Assembly: GCA_963710745.1 (NCBI GenBank) | Contig: CAVQBP010000025.1 | Span: 1-64,000, forward strand | Source: CAVQBP01 sp963710745 | Lineage (GTDB): Bacteria; Bacteroidota; Ignavibacteria; Ignavibacteriales; Ignavibacteriaceae | Reading direction: 5' to 3' | DNA: 64,000 nt | Shown here: in pieces, positions 9,385-17,874 of the stretch | Position numbering within the stretch: the stretch's first letter is position 1 | Layout: every line of letters starts with the position of its first letter | Program-made: the position numbers and the translations under genes | Notes under the pieces: generated by a model | Told to the model about the DNA's origin: nothing | The model's database searches: none | Seen by the model: the letters and a program-made list of their open reading frames with translations, nothing else

Positions 9385-10604
9385 TTAACCTTTTGTTCGA
9401 ATGCTTCCTTTAATGCTGATTGGAGGAGTTGTTGTATTAAGTCTTGATTCTTCTTTACTTTTTTTTCTAACTCATCACAAACTTTTAATAATTCTTCTAT
9501 TTTTCTACCTATTCTTTTTTGTTCATTCTTTGGTGGAAGTGGGAAAATTTTTGGATATATTCTTTTACCTGAAATGACAGGTTGAGCACCTTGAAAAGAC
9601 ATACTACCTAGATTCAATGCTCTTAAAGTCCATATCAACCAATCTCTATCTATATTATTTTTTGAATAACTAACAATGAATGCATTATCAGTAATCCAAG
9701 CTTTATTTTCAGTTAAATGAACATTCCCACAATTAGCACCAACTCTACCAATAATAATCGTACGTTCTTCAATATTTGATTTTATATGGTAACCATTTAC
9801 ACCATTACCACCATAAACTGGTAAATTGCCATTTTTATCCATTTGATCAGACGTTAGACCATCACCTGATGTAACGGTTATAATATCACCTAACCTACAC
9901 CAAACCCAATTATCAGGAATTACAAATGGAATATCTTCTTCTTTAGTTGGTGGAATTGGTCTTCCCTTTTTGAGTCTCTTTGCTTTTATGAGTTTCTCTT
10001 TTTCTTGTTGAATTTTTTCTAAAAGAAGAAAAGCAGGTTCATCATTTGGGTCTTTTAAAACTAGCTTACCTTGAATTGCATTATTTAAAATCCGTTGCTT
10101 CAGTTTCTTTAAATTTAATTCTTGATTATTAAGAAGTGAACTTAACTTATCAATAAGTATTGATAATTTTTTTTCTAGTCCAATTATTTTTTTCTGCTTA
10201 TCTAAGGATGGGATCTCAATTTCTAAATCTGCAATTTTATTCATTGGTAAACTAACATTTGCCGCCCCCTTCATTAAAGGGACTAGGAGACTGTCCTTAT
10301 ATTGAGTTAGGTAAATATGAAGATATTTTGCATTTATTATCTTTTCATTCCTTGGAATTAGAGCACATAAAATTGTTCCCAATGCAAACTTACCTTCCTG
10401 ATAGTGAATTCTTTTCATACTTGCATGACCGTGACCTGTACTTGAAATCAGCGGTACGATTACTGCTTTTGCGTTAAACTGATAATTGTTATGTGTTTTT
10501 CTCTCTTCAGATAATGTTACCAATGGATAAGAACCTGGTACTGCCTTTGTAATTCCTGTTGTTCCTTTAGTAAGAGTACATATATCATCTAAACGAAATA
10601 TCAT
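9381..10604 (-). CDS. hsdS: Type I restriction specificity subunit HsdS
   Basis: A 407-residue specificity subunit with two target-recognition domains, each followed by a conserved coiled helix. The first helix is near residues 130-175 (ending K-L-K-Q-R-I-L-N-N-A-I-Q-G-K-L-V) and the second near 365-403. The second domain opens with the classical I-P-D-N-W-V-W-C-R-L-G-D-I. The N-terminal domain is short (it starts M-I-F-R-L-D-D-I) but complete. It overlaps hsdM by four bases and the downstream nuclease-like gene by four bases. The recognition sequence cannot be read from the protein. Confidence 0.95.
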   Translation of the reverse strand: MIFRLDDICTLTKGTTGITKAVPGSYPLVTLSEERKTHNNYQFNAKAVIVPLISSTGHGHASMKRIHYQEGKFALGTILCALIPRNEKIINAKYLHIYLTQYKDSLLVPLMKGAANVSLPMNKIADLEIEIPSLDKQKKIIGLEKKLSILIDKLSSLLNNQELNLKKLKQRILNNAIQGKLVLKDPNDEPAFLLLEKIQQEKEKLIKAKRLKKGRPIPPTKEEDIPFVIPDNWVWCRLGDIITVTSGDGLTSDQMDKNGNLPVYGGNGVNGYHIKSNIEERTIIIGRVGANCGNVHLTENKAWITDNAFIVSYSKNNIDRDWLIWTLRALNLGSMSFQGAQPVISGKRIYPKIFPLPPKNEQKRIGRKIEELLKVCDELEKKVKKNQDLIQQLLQSALKEAFEQKVN

Positions 10605-12058
10605 GATTTAGTGAGCAATTCTTTAATTTGTGAAATCAGTTCATTCATCTTTTTATCATTTTCTTCAATATTATTCAAAATATCATTTAACGATTCTATA
10701 TTATCCTCACTAACAGAATTGGGATTTTTAATATCTAAGTCATATTTTCTTTCAATTATAGTTCTAATATCTACCCTCCACGAATTACCACTCTCTTTTC
10801 TATTGTTCCACCATTTTTTAATAGGTTCAAATTCTTTCAGACTAAGTGGATTAGTTTTAGAATATGATTTTATACCTTCTTGATATTTATGTTGGTAGTA
10901 CCATACTTCTTTAGTTTTCTTTCCTTTTTGAAAGAATAATAAATTCGTGGCAACTGTGGCGTAGGGTTTAAAAACAGAATTAGGTAATCGTATAATAGTA
11001 TGAAGGTTACAATCCTCTAAAAGTTTTTGCCTAATCCTTTCTTTAACTCCTTCACCTGTCAAAGAACCATCAGGCAACACTATTCCTGCTCTACCACCAT
11101 CTTTAAGTAAGTGAATCATTAAAATCAGAAATAAGTCTGCGCTTTCTTTTGTTTGATAACTCTTTGGAAAGTTTCTTTCATAATTATTTGCTACTATACC
11201 GCCAAAAGGAGGATTAGCAAGAATAATATTCACTCTGTCCTTTTCGGAATAGTTAATTAGTGGTTTATCTAGCGAATCTCTATAAGTAATGTTTGGAACC
11301 TCAATATCGTGCAAAATTAAATTTGTCGTTGCTAAAAGATATGGTAATGGCTTACTTTCCCAACCTGCTACCATATTTTTTATTGATTGTCTTTCTTCAA
11401 CACTATTTGCTTGCGCTTTTAACTTCTCAATTACCGCCGTAAGAAAACCACCAGTTCCGCAAGCAGGATCTAAAATCTTTTCATCTAATTTTGGATTAAC
11501 CATATCGGTTATAAACTGAGTAACAGCACGAGGAGTATAATATTCTCCACTATCACCTGCACTCTGTAACTCCTTTAATATACTTTCATAAATTTCACCA
11601 AACAGATGTCTGTCTTTTGCAATGTTAAAATCGAGTTCATTTAGTTTGTTCAAGGCTTTACGAATGTTGATACCACTTTTCATGTAGTTGTGGTTACCTT
11701 CGAAAACTTCACGAACAATCAATGCTCTGCCATTACCTGTGTTAAGGCTTAGATTTCTTAAGGTTGGGAACAATTTTCTGTCCACGAATTCAAGTAATTC
11801 ATCACCTGTCATTCCTTCATCATCACCCGCCCAATTTCCTTTTTGTTTAATCCAATGAAATTCTTCTGGGATCGGTGACTTGTATCTATCATTGATGAGT
11901 TCTAATTCTCTATCTTTATCACTAAATATTTTTAAGAATAACATCCAACCTAATTGTTCAATCCGTTGAGCATCACCATTAATTCCGATGTCCTGCCTCA
12001 TAATATTACGAATGGATTTTACAACACCTGAAATGTTTGACATAGTATTATCTTTCAA
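10601..12058 (-). CDS. hsdM: Type I restriction DNA adenine methylase HsdM
   Basis: A 485-residue N6-adenine methyltransferase. The N-terminal helical HsdM domain (about residues 8-150) is followed by the catalytic domain with D-P-A-C-G-T-G-G-F (AdoMet binding, 197-205) and the catalytic motif N-P-P-F at 282-285. Together with two copies of HsdS-type recognition it would methylate host DNA, and with HsdR it forms the restriction complex. It overlaps both neighbours (11 bp with the upstream gene, 4 bp with hsdS). All motifs are intact, so methylation should be active. Confidence 0.97.
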   Translation of the reverse strand: MKDNTMSNISGVVKSIRNIMRQDIGINGDAQRIEQLGWMLFLKIFSDKDRELELINDRYKSPIPEEFHWIKQKGNWAGDDEGMTGDELLEFVDRKLFPTLRNLSLNTGNGRALIVREVFEGNHNYMKSGINIRKALNKLNELDFNIAKDRHLFGEIYESILKELQSAGDSGEYYTPRAVTQFITDMVNPKLDEKILDPACGTGGFLTAVIEKLKAQANSVEERQSIKNMVAGWESKPLPYLLATTNLILHDIEVPNITYRDSLDKPLINYSEKDRVNIILANPPFGGIVANNYERNFPKSYQTKESADLFLILMIHLLKDGGRAGIVLPDGSLTGEGVKERIRQKLLEDCNLHTIIRLPNSVFKPYATVATNLLFFQKGKKTKEVWYYQHKYQEGIKSYSKTNPLSLKEFEPIKKWWNNRKESGNSWRVDIRTIIERKYDLDIKNPNSVSEDNIESLNDILNNIEENDKKMNELISQIKELLTKS

Positions 12059-12833
12059 TAATAGGAAACCAAAATATGTTTAATAATTTGAGTAGCCATT
12101 CTCGATATTCAATAAAATTAAGGTATATATTATCACTTTGCTCAGGTAAAAATGAGATTAATTCTTCTTGGAATGCTATTTCTCTTAAAATACTCAATTC
12201 GGAACTAATACCTTCCGTGAAGTTTATTGAATCATATGCACGATTAATTTCAAGCAATTGATTAACATCTATTGTGGTTCCTTCTATTTTTATTGGGTCT
12301 GAACAAATATGTTTATCAACCGTATCGAAAAGAACTAGCGGAGATGAATTTATGGGAACTTTTAATCTTTGTATCTCTTGCTGAGCCATATCAAAATGCA
12401 TTGTATTAGTCATTATCGTTTTCTGAGAGAAAAAGGTATTAAAATCATTCATAGTATGAAATAGAGGAGCACAATAATATACTTTCTTTCTTGGTTTCTT
12501 TGCTAACTTTTGCAAATAATTAAATTGTTTAGAACCTGAAACATTATAAATATTAAAAGCATGTTTAGGTGTTATGGAGGTATTAATTGTTATTCCACCT
12601 TTTAAAGAATAAAATATTTTATGATTATAATACTTACTTCTCTTGAATTGGTAATAAACAGAGTATTTATACCTATTCTTTTTACCATATTTTTTCAAGA
12701 TTAAATCCGCAGCCCATTCCTTTTCTTCTCGAGTTGATGGAGCATAAATTCTGAATACATTTGGAATTGAATTAAATAGCTCTCTTGCGTAACCAAGTAC
12801 AAACTGAGTTTCTGAAAATTCACTCTTTAACAT
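12048..12833 (-). CDS. Unknown protein between hsdR and hsdM, possible nuclease fold
   Basis: A 261-residue protein I cannot name. Residues 37-66 show E-E-K-E-W-A-A-D-L-I-L, then Y-Q-F-K-R-S (Asp43, Gln62, Lys64). This matches the spacing of a PD-(D/E)XK core in which Gln replaces the second acid, as in some Mrr- and Vsr-related nucleases. The rest is beta-rich with no clear motif. It overlaps hsdR by 14 bases and hsdM by 11, so it is translated as part of the restriction operon. Its placement between the helicase and methylase genes is unusual. The nuclease reading is an inference; it could instead be a DNA-binding accessory. Confidence 0.5.
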   Translation of the reverse strand: MLKSEFSETQFVLGYARELFNSIPNVFRIYAPSTREEKEWAADLILKKYGKKNRYKYSVYYQFKRSKYYNHKIFYSLKGGITINTSITPKHAFNIYNVSGSKQFNYLQKLAKKPRKKVYYCAPLFHTMNDFNTFFSQKTIMTNTMHFDMAQQEIQRLKVPINSSPLVLFDTVDKHICSDPIKIEGTTIDVNQLLEINRAYDSINFTEGISSELSILREIAFQEELISFLPEQSDNIYLNFIEYREWLLKLLNIFWFPIIER

Positions 12834-15213
12834 TATAAATCCTGTAAATTTCTTGTTCTAATTCTCTCACAGCAAAGAGATAATTATCCTTATTACCAAA
12901 TTGATTTATAATTTCTACTGCTGAACCAAAATCTGTTAAAGGTTTAACCTTTAATATTTCCATACTTTCAATATTATCAATCCCTTCGTCAGAGTATTTA
13001 TCTAATAATGCTTCAAGAACCTTTCTTAATTGCTCACCATACTTTGTAAAGTAATTTCTCTTTTTAACATTATTTGCTCGTTCTTTTCGTGTTAATGGTG
13101 GTTGGTCATAAGCAACATGACAAATTATATCAAACAGGTCTACTTCCCAATTAACTGCTTTAAGAAGTTCATCAACCAATACTCCCTGTTCTTCAAGTTC
13201 TTTTATTATTGCTGTTTTTCTATCAGCACTGCTCCAAGAATTTATAAACTCATCGAGTGATGAATAATTTCCTTTTATTATTTTTCTTGTATAATCTTTA
13301 AGACTTGTTGTAATTGGTTTACCATCATTATCAAAATATAAATTACGTGTAACTAAGACTGATACATCAATACCATTTACATAAACTTTTTTACTAGGTG
13401 GTATGTCTATACCTGTCGGAGGTTTTCTAATTTCCGGTGGAACAAATATTATCTCTTCTCCACTTTCATCATCAATCACGGGTGTAGTTTGTAGTTCTTC
13501 CTCATCAACAATTTTTCCAATATCGGTATCTTCAGTTACAGGTTTTATCCTTATTGGTTCACCATCAAAATCTTTATCTGCAAATAAGTCCGTTGCGTTT
13601 CTGAAATCTAAAATATTAAAATATAGTTTATCAAAATCTTCCCTTATTCGAGTTCCTCTACCAATTATCTGTTTAAATTTAGTCATTGATTTAATGTTTG
13701 AATCTAATACAATTACCTTACAAGTTTGTGCATCAACACCTGTAGTCATTAACTCTGAAGTAGTAGCAATTACTGGATATTTTTCTTCGGGATTGATGAA
13801 ATTATCTAATTCCCTTTTCCCTTCATCATTATCACCGGTGATTTGCATTATATACTTGTAATTTTCATGAACAAGATCAGGATTATGCTGAGAAAGTGCA
13901 AACCGCATTCTTTCAGCATGATCAATATCAACACAAAAGATTATTGTTTTTGCAAATCGGTCATAACCTTTTAAGAATTCAGTTACTTTCTTTGCTACCG
14001 TATCTGTTCTTTCTTCAATAACAAGTTTTTTATCAAAATCCGTTCGATTATAAATTCTATCCTCAACGGGTTCTCCCCAAATATCAGTTTTATCTGTAGT
14101 AGGTCTCCAGCCTTCAAGGTCTACATTTAATCCAATTCGAATAACCCTGTATGGTGCAAGAAAACCATCTTCGATACCTTGCCGCAATGAATAAGTGTAA
14201 ATCGGGTCTCCAAAATACTCGATATTACTTAGCGTTTTTGTTTCTTTGGGAGTGGCTGTAAGACCTATCTGAGTAGCTTTATCAAAATATTGAAGTATAT
14301 CTCTCCAAGCACTATCTTCTTTAACACTTCCCCTATGGCACTCGTCAACAATAACCAAATCAAAGAAATCTCGAGAGAATTGTTTGTAGATATTCTTGTC
14401 TTCTTCATTACCTGATAAACCTTGATATAATGACAAATAAAGCTCATAACTTTTATCAACTTCTCTATGCTTTACTACTGTCATTACATCTTTAAAATGT
14501 TTGAAATCCCCAATCCTTGCTTGGTCTATTAAGATATTTCTGTCTGCTAAAAATAGTATTCTTTTTTTAGTACCTGCCTTCCATAATCTGTATGCTATTT
14601 GAAATGCCACATAAGTTTTACCCGTACCTGTTGCCATCACAATAAGAATTCTATTTTCACCCTTTGCAATAGCTTCAACACAACGGTTAATAGCAATCTG
14701 TTGATAATATCTCGGTTTTCTACCAGAACCATCAAAATAAAAATCCTGTGTAACTACTCTTTCAATTTCAGGCGTTTGTATACCTTTAAACTTTTTATAT
14801 TTCTCCCATAAGACATTAGGTGAAGGAAAACTATCAATATCTAATATTACTTCAATACCTTTATCGGTTGCAGTTTTATCATGGAATAGAAATCCATCAC
14901 CATTACTGCTGAATACGAATGGTAAATCAAGTATCCTAGCATAATCTAGTGCTTGTTGTATACCGGCTCTAACTGAATGGTTATTATCTTTTGCTTCAAT
15001 GACAGCAATAGGAATATTTGGTTTATAATAGAGGATGTAATCTGCTTTTTTTGCCTTTCCCCTTTTTGTAAGTTTTCCCCTAACATAGATTTTACCATCT
15101 GTGAAATAAACTTCTTCAAGAAACTGCGTTTGTTTATTCCAATCTGCTTTCTCAAGAGCAGGGGTAATAAATTTTGTGCAAATATCACGTTCTGAAAGAG
15201 TTTTTTTATCCAA
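12820..15213 (-). CDS. hsdR: Type I restriction endonuclease/translocase HsdR
   Basis: A 797-residue motor and nuclease subunit. The N-terminal nuclease shows Asp58 and E-A-K (Glu73, Lys75). The SF2 helicase follows: Walker A A-T-G-T-G-K-T at about 194-200, the D-E-C-H box at 290-293, G-L-T-A-T-P (motif III), and I-I-G-R-G-T-R (motif VI). The length matches the shorter HsdR class (EcoEI-like) with a C-terminal domain. It overlaps the next gene by 14 bases. The TIR gene ends 108 bp upstream. Every key residue is present. Confidence 0.96.
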   Translation of the reverse strand: MDKKTLSERDICTKFITPALEKADWNKQTQFLEEVYFTDGKIYVRGKLTKRGKAKKADYILYYKPNIPIAVIEAKDNNHSVRAGIQQALDYARILDLPFVFSSNGDGFLFHDKTATDKGIEVILDIDSFPSPNVLWEKYKKFKGIQTPEIERVVTQDFYFDGSGRKPRYYQQIAINRCVEAIAKGENRILIVMATGTGKTYVAFQIAYRLWKAGTKKRILFLADRNILIDQARIGDFKHFKDVMTVVKHREVDKSYELYLSLYQGLSGNEEDKNIYKQFSRDFFDLVIVDECHRGSVKEDSAWRDILQYFDKATQIGLTATPKETKTLSNIEYFGDPIYTYSLRQGIEDGFLAPYRVIRIGLNVDLEGWRPTTDKTDIWGEPVEDRIYNRTDFDKKLVIEERTDTVAKKVTEFLKGYDRFAKTIIFCVDIDHAERMRFALSQHNPDLVHENYKYIMQITGDNDEGKRELDNFINPEEKYPVIATTSELMTTGVDAQTCKVIVLDSNIKSMTKFKQIIGRGTRIREDFDKLYFNILDFRNATDLFADKDFDGEPIRIKPVTEDTDIGKIVDEEELQTTPVIDDESGEEIIFVPPEIRKPPTGIDIPPSKKVYVNGIDVSVLVTRNLYFDNDGKPITTSLKDYTRKIIKGNYSSLDEFINSWSSADRKTAIIKELEEQGVLVDELLKAVNWEVDLFDIICHVAYDQPPLTRKERANNVKKRNYFTKYGEQLRKVLEALLDKYSDEGIDNIESMEILKVKPLTDFGSAVEIINQFGNKDNYLFAVRELEQEIYRIYNVKE

Positions 15214-15321
15214 CCTTATTTTTTCCCGTCTGTTGGAATGCTAAATTCACTTTGTTAATATTTCTGATAAAAACAAATTTAAGTTTTTATAACTTAAAAA
15301 AACAATAACTTTATTTGGTTT

Positions 15322-15972
15322 CTATAATGATAATTTCTTTCTAAGGTTAGAAACTAATTTCTTATTTAATTTATTCCTGTGGATATACATGAGAGTTTGT
15401 AACATATGTTCTGCCTTAAATGCATGGTATATTTGTGAATTATGAGTGCTTATTTCAAGAATTTTATTTAATTGTCTAATATTGTAATCGGAGAACTGTT
15501 CAAGGATTTTTACTCTTTGATTTGTTGACTCAAAATCTTCGCTTTTCCCAAAATAGTTAATAGCACTATTTAAGAATTTAACCTTAGTTTTTTTATGAAG
15601 AATCTCAATAATTTTATTATAAGTATACCCATGATTTGATTTTCTGAGATTGATTGCTTGAATTTTCGATAAGAAACCATATGGATTTAAATCAACTTTA
15701 ATCGGGATTATTAGAATTTGTTTTCTTAACGCATATCCTGATTCTTGATCTGTCCAGTCAGACTTTTTAAACTCCTTAGTTAGCAAGGGAATAAATACAT
15801 CCATTTTCTTCAAGCTTTTTAATATTTGTGTTTGCCATTCATCTGTTGGATTAATTGTATCATGCGCTAAGAAAACTTCTAAACCATATTTATTAAAATA
15901 TGCTTTCATTTCACCTGCTAATCTTTTATTTGAGGTGGAATAACTTATAAAAATTTGCAGTATTGATGTCAT
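15322..15972 (-). CDS. TIR-domain protein upstream of the restriction operon
   Basis: A 216-residue protein whose first 120 residues form a TIR domain: I-F-I-S-Y-S-T-S-N-K opening, A-H-D-T-I-N-P-T-D-E-W in the BB-loop/alpha-C region, V-F-I-P-L-L-T and S-D-W-T-D-Q-E with Glu77. Glu45 or Glu77 could be the NAD-cleaving glutamate. The remaining 95 residues are helical and unrecognised. Bacterial TIR proteins act as NADases or signal producers in antiphage defence. It is read in the same direction as hsdR, 108 bp upstream, and could be co-transcribed. No partner such as a ThsA or SIR2 effector is seen nearby. Confidence 0.8.
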   Translation of the reverse strand: MTSILQIFISYSTSNKRLAGEMKAYFNKYGLEVFLAHDTINPTDEWQTQILKSLKKMDVFIPLLTKEFKKSDWTDQESGYALRKQILIIPIKVDLNPYGFLSKIQAINLRKSNHGYTYNKIIEILHKKTKVKFLNSAINYFGKSEDFESTNQRVKILEQFSDYNIRQLNKILEISTHNSQIYHAFKAEHMLQTLMYIHRNKLNKKLVSNLRKKLSL

Positions 15973-16056
15973 AATATCCCTCTTGTGCTTTTTAATAAAC
16001 CGCTTTTAAATTTCAAAAGAAAATAATAACTTATCAATAATTAATTTGATTCCTTT

Positions 16057-16209
16057 TTGATCGCTTAATGATATATTTGGAATAGATATTGCTTTATAAT
16101 ATTAACAAATTAACTAATAATTAAGTTCTTTGGAAGTATGTAGGTAGTTAAAATTGATCGCTCATTTGATCGCTCATATCTAATTTTAAAGCGATCAAAA
16201 TGCGATCAA
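16057..16209. repeat. Cluster of TTGATCGC repeats
   Basis: Five copies of the octamer TTGATCGC: at 16057, 16154 and 16166 in direct orientation, then at 16191 and 16202 inverted (GCGATCAA). The four copies in 16154-16209 form a near-symmetric array. They lie between the TIR gene start and the tRNA-Ser fragment, so they could be operators or recombinase arm sites. Confidence 0.6.
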
Positions 16210-16260
16210 TTATCATATCTGGGAATTATGGTAAGAATCTATGTTTCACTTTAAAACCAA

Positions 16261-16300
16261 AAAACCTTCAAAAACTATACATTTTCAAAGGTTTTTTGTT
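16261..16300 (-). terminator. Terminator behind the tRNA-Ser fragment
   Basis: An AAAACCTT / AAGGTTTT hairpin with a T-rich end on the minus strand, just 3' of the tRNA-Ser fragment. It looks like the native terminator of the original tRNA gene. Confidence 0.65.
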
Positions 16301-16307
16301 TTAAGTG

Positions 16308-16358
16308 CGGAGAGACAGGGATTCGAACCCCGGAAGGACTTACATCCTTAACGGTTTT
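16308..16358 (-). tRNA. tRNA-Ser(UGA) 3' fragment, attachment-site half
   Basis: Read on the minus strand this is the anticodon arm (loop C-TTGAAA, anticodon TGA), the long variable arm, the T arm (GGTTCGAATCC) and the 3' acceptor strand of a tRNA-Ser, without encoded CCA. The D arm and 5' acceptor strand are missing: the match stops abruptly at 16358. The break inside the anticodon stem is the usual crossover of tRNA-targeting integrases. It implies that the element lies on the high-coordinate side and that the intact tRNA-Ser was at its other end. No intact copy is in the window. Confidence 0.9.
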
Positions 16359-16406
16359 CAAGACCGCCTTTTATCTTTATTTACGACATATTCTATCTCT
16401 TCCTGC

Positions 16407-16648
16407 TCAATCTCCTCCACTGATTTTACCCTCTTCCTTTCGAATCCATCCATCCAAATCATCCTTATGAAAATAAATCTTCTTACCATTCAGTTTATAG
16501 AAAGGAATTTTCATAGCGTGTGTCATTTTATATAAATGACTTCTGATAGCTACAGATAATTAGCAGCTTCATTCAGAAATAAAAATGTTTTATTAAACTT
16601 TAACAGTGATTCGATTGTCTTCAGTCGGCTTAGAATTTCTTCAAGCAT
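16407..16648 (-). pseudogene. Excisionase-like helix-turn-helix gene, frameshifted
   Basis: Two frames together read a small winged-helix excisionase-type protein. The start is M-L-E-E-I-L-S-R-L-K, then F-L-F-L-N-E-A-A-N-Y-L. After a one-base shift near 16555 it continues S-H-L-Y-K-M-T-H and K-I-P-F-Y-K-L-N-G-K-K-I-Y-F, then D-D-L-D-G-W. That is the standard order for Xis/HTH_17 proteins of Bacteroidota elements (about 80-95 residues). Its position next to the tRNA-Ser attachment half fits an element's excisionase. The frame break means it is probably dead. Confidence 0.75.
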
Positions 16649-16702
16649 AAATAACTTTTTTTTATAAAAAATCTTTAGTGGAAAAAATTAGAATTGACTT
16701 AT

Positions 16703-16776
16703 GAGCCTCTTAGGATTTTGAACCTATGGTCTTCCGCATGTGAAACGGACGCTCTAACCAGCTGAGCTAAGAGTCC
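16703..16776 (-). tRNA. tRNA-Val(CAC), degenerate
   Basis: A 74-base cloverleaf: D arm GCTC-AGCTGGTTA-GAGC, anticodon arm with loop TTCACAT (anticodon CAC, Val), short variable region and a T arm. Two faults are visible: the acceptor stem (GGACTCT / AGAGGCT) has an A-G mismatch and a G-T end pair, and the T loop has an extra base (TTCAAAAT). It may be a decaying or element-borne tRNA. Confidence 0.75.
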
Positions 16777-16990
16777 TCGGCAAAATAAAATCTCAAAATG
16801 AAAAACAATCAATTTAGAAAATTGTAATTTTAACCTGATATCTCTATATTTCAAGTCCCTTCAATTGACATTCCTTTTTTGCCCGCCTTCCAAAGAACTT
16901 TGTTCGGCGGACAGGCCAAGATAGGAATATTAATTAGAAGACTTCGTTGAACCTGCCTGCAGTAGCCTTTCGGCAAAGGCAGGCAAGAGT

Positions 16991-17026
16991 ACCCGCTTTC
17001 TACTTTGTGAAGCGGGTATTTTTTTT
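16991..17026 (+). terminator. Rho-independent terminator
   Basis: An ACCCGCTT / AAGCGGGT hairpin followed by eight T. It ends a short repeat-rich segment (CCTGCCTG ... AGGCAGG at 16962-16984) in which I see no gene. The transcript it terminates is unknown. Confidence 0.8.
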
Positions 17027-17218
17027 GCTCTATAAGATACTTTTGAATTTGAGCCCGGACTCAGCATATTTCTACCTTATTTCCTTGCACAATTTCTTTT
17101 TTGATTGTTTTTTTTGCTTCCTTTTTTATTCCATTTTTCTGCCACCTGAAAAAACTTTTCCACATATCCACATTACTTTCCTAATCTCTCTTTCTTCTTC
17201 TTTCTCTATGTATATAAT

Positions 17219-17270
17219 TTCGGGTGAAGTTTGCCATTTTTCGCCCGAAGTTTTAAAAACTTCGGGCGAA
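17219..17270. repeat. Triple TTCGGGYGAAGTTT motif with a 31-bp palindrome
   Basis: The unit TTCGGGTGAAGTTT at 17219 is followed by a perfect palindrome at 17240-17270 with two 15-base arms around one A, built from the same unit (TTCGGGCGAAGT). The region from 16777 to 17575 holds no gene I can support. Three spaced copies of one motif near small replication-type genes could be iterons or an operator. Confidence 0.55.
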
Positions 17271-17575
17271 GTCATATTTTTTATCAAAATTTGTATAGTA
17301 GAGTATACAATTTTAGCATTTTTGGGGTAATAATATATTGATAAGACTAGTGAAATTAAGGAAGGTTTTTGAGCAATTAATACCTATTGAAAATAATAGT
17401 TGATTTTATTGCACAAAAAAGCATACTTATTCATTAACAATTTTACTGTAAGTTGATAAAATTGCGTATCTCTCCACCACAGGCTTATAAAAAGAGCCAT
17501 AAAATGAAAAGTAAATATTTAGTACACTAAAATATTTCCCGGTTCCTCGACGCAATCCGGGATTAAAAGGAAGGA

Positions 17576-17785
17576 TTATATATTCCTTTTGTCCCCTTTA
17601 TTTTTTATCATACTTTTAGCTACTGCAAGATCCGAATAAGCATTTACAACCCTGCGTATGTATAAATGTTTGTTACTATCTGACGCATCAAACATTAGGC
17701 TGACGGCTTCCTCAAGATGCAGATGAAACGGAAAGAGTCTTTCATCAATTGGGTCAGTATATACATCCTGGTGATCTTCGATCAT
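17576..17785 (-). CDS. Small hypothetical protein
   Basis: A 69-residue acidic, helical protein (core L-F-P-F-H-L-H-L-E-E-A-V-S-L-M) with no recognised domain. It is the last of the minus-strand genes in the integrative element, 90 bp after the winged-helix-like gene. Codon use resembles its neighbours. The family and function are unknown; phage and plasmid elements often carry such helical proteins. Confidence 0.5.
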   Translation of the reverse strand: MIEDHQDVYTDPIDERLFPFHLHLEEAVSLMFDASDSNKHLYIRRVVNAYSDLAVAKSMIKNKGDKRNI

Positions 17786-17874
17786 TTTTTTTACTCCTCT
17801 GAATATAGTGTAAGAAAATTAACTACCTAAAAAAAGAACCGAATATTACAATTATAAAGACAAAATATTAATTG

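Noticed and set aside
13403..13861. 152-codon ORF opposite hsdR
   Set aside because: It is an antisense shadow of a clear helicase gene and shows no motif.
16305..16535. ORF reading through the tRNA-Ser fragment
   Set aside because: It lies antisense to tRNA and excisionase remnants and has no independent support.
16947..17330. 127-codon ORF with hydrophobic residues
   Set aside because: It runs across a repeat, a terminator and the iteron-like palindrome, so it is not a real gene.
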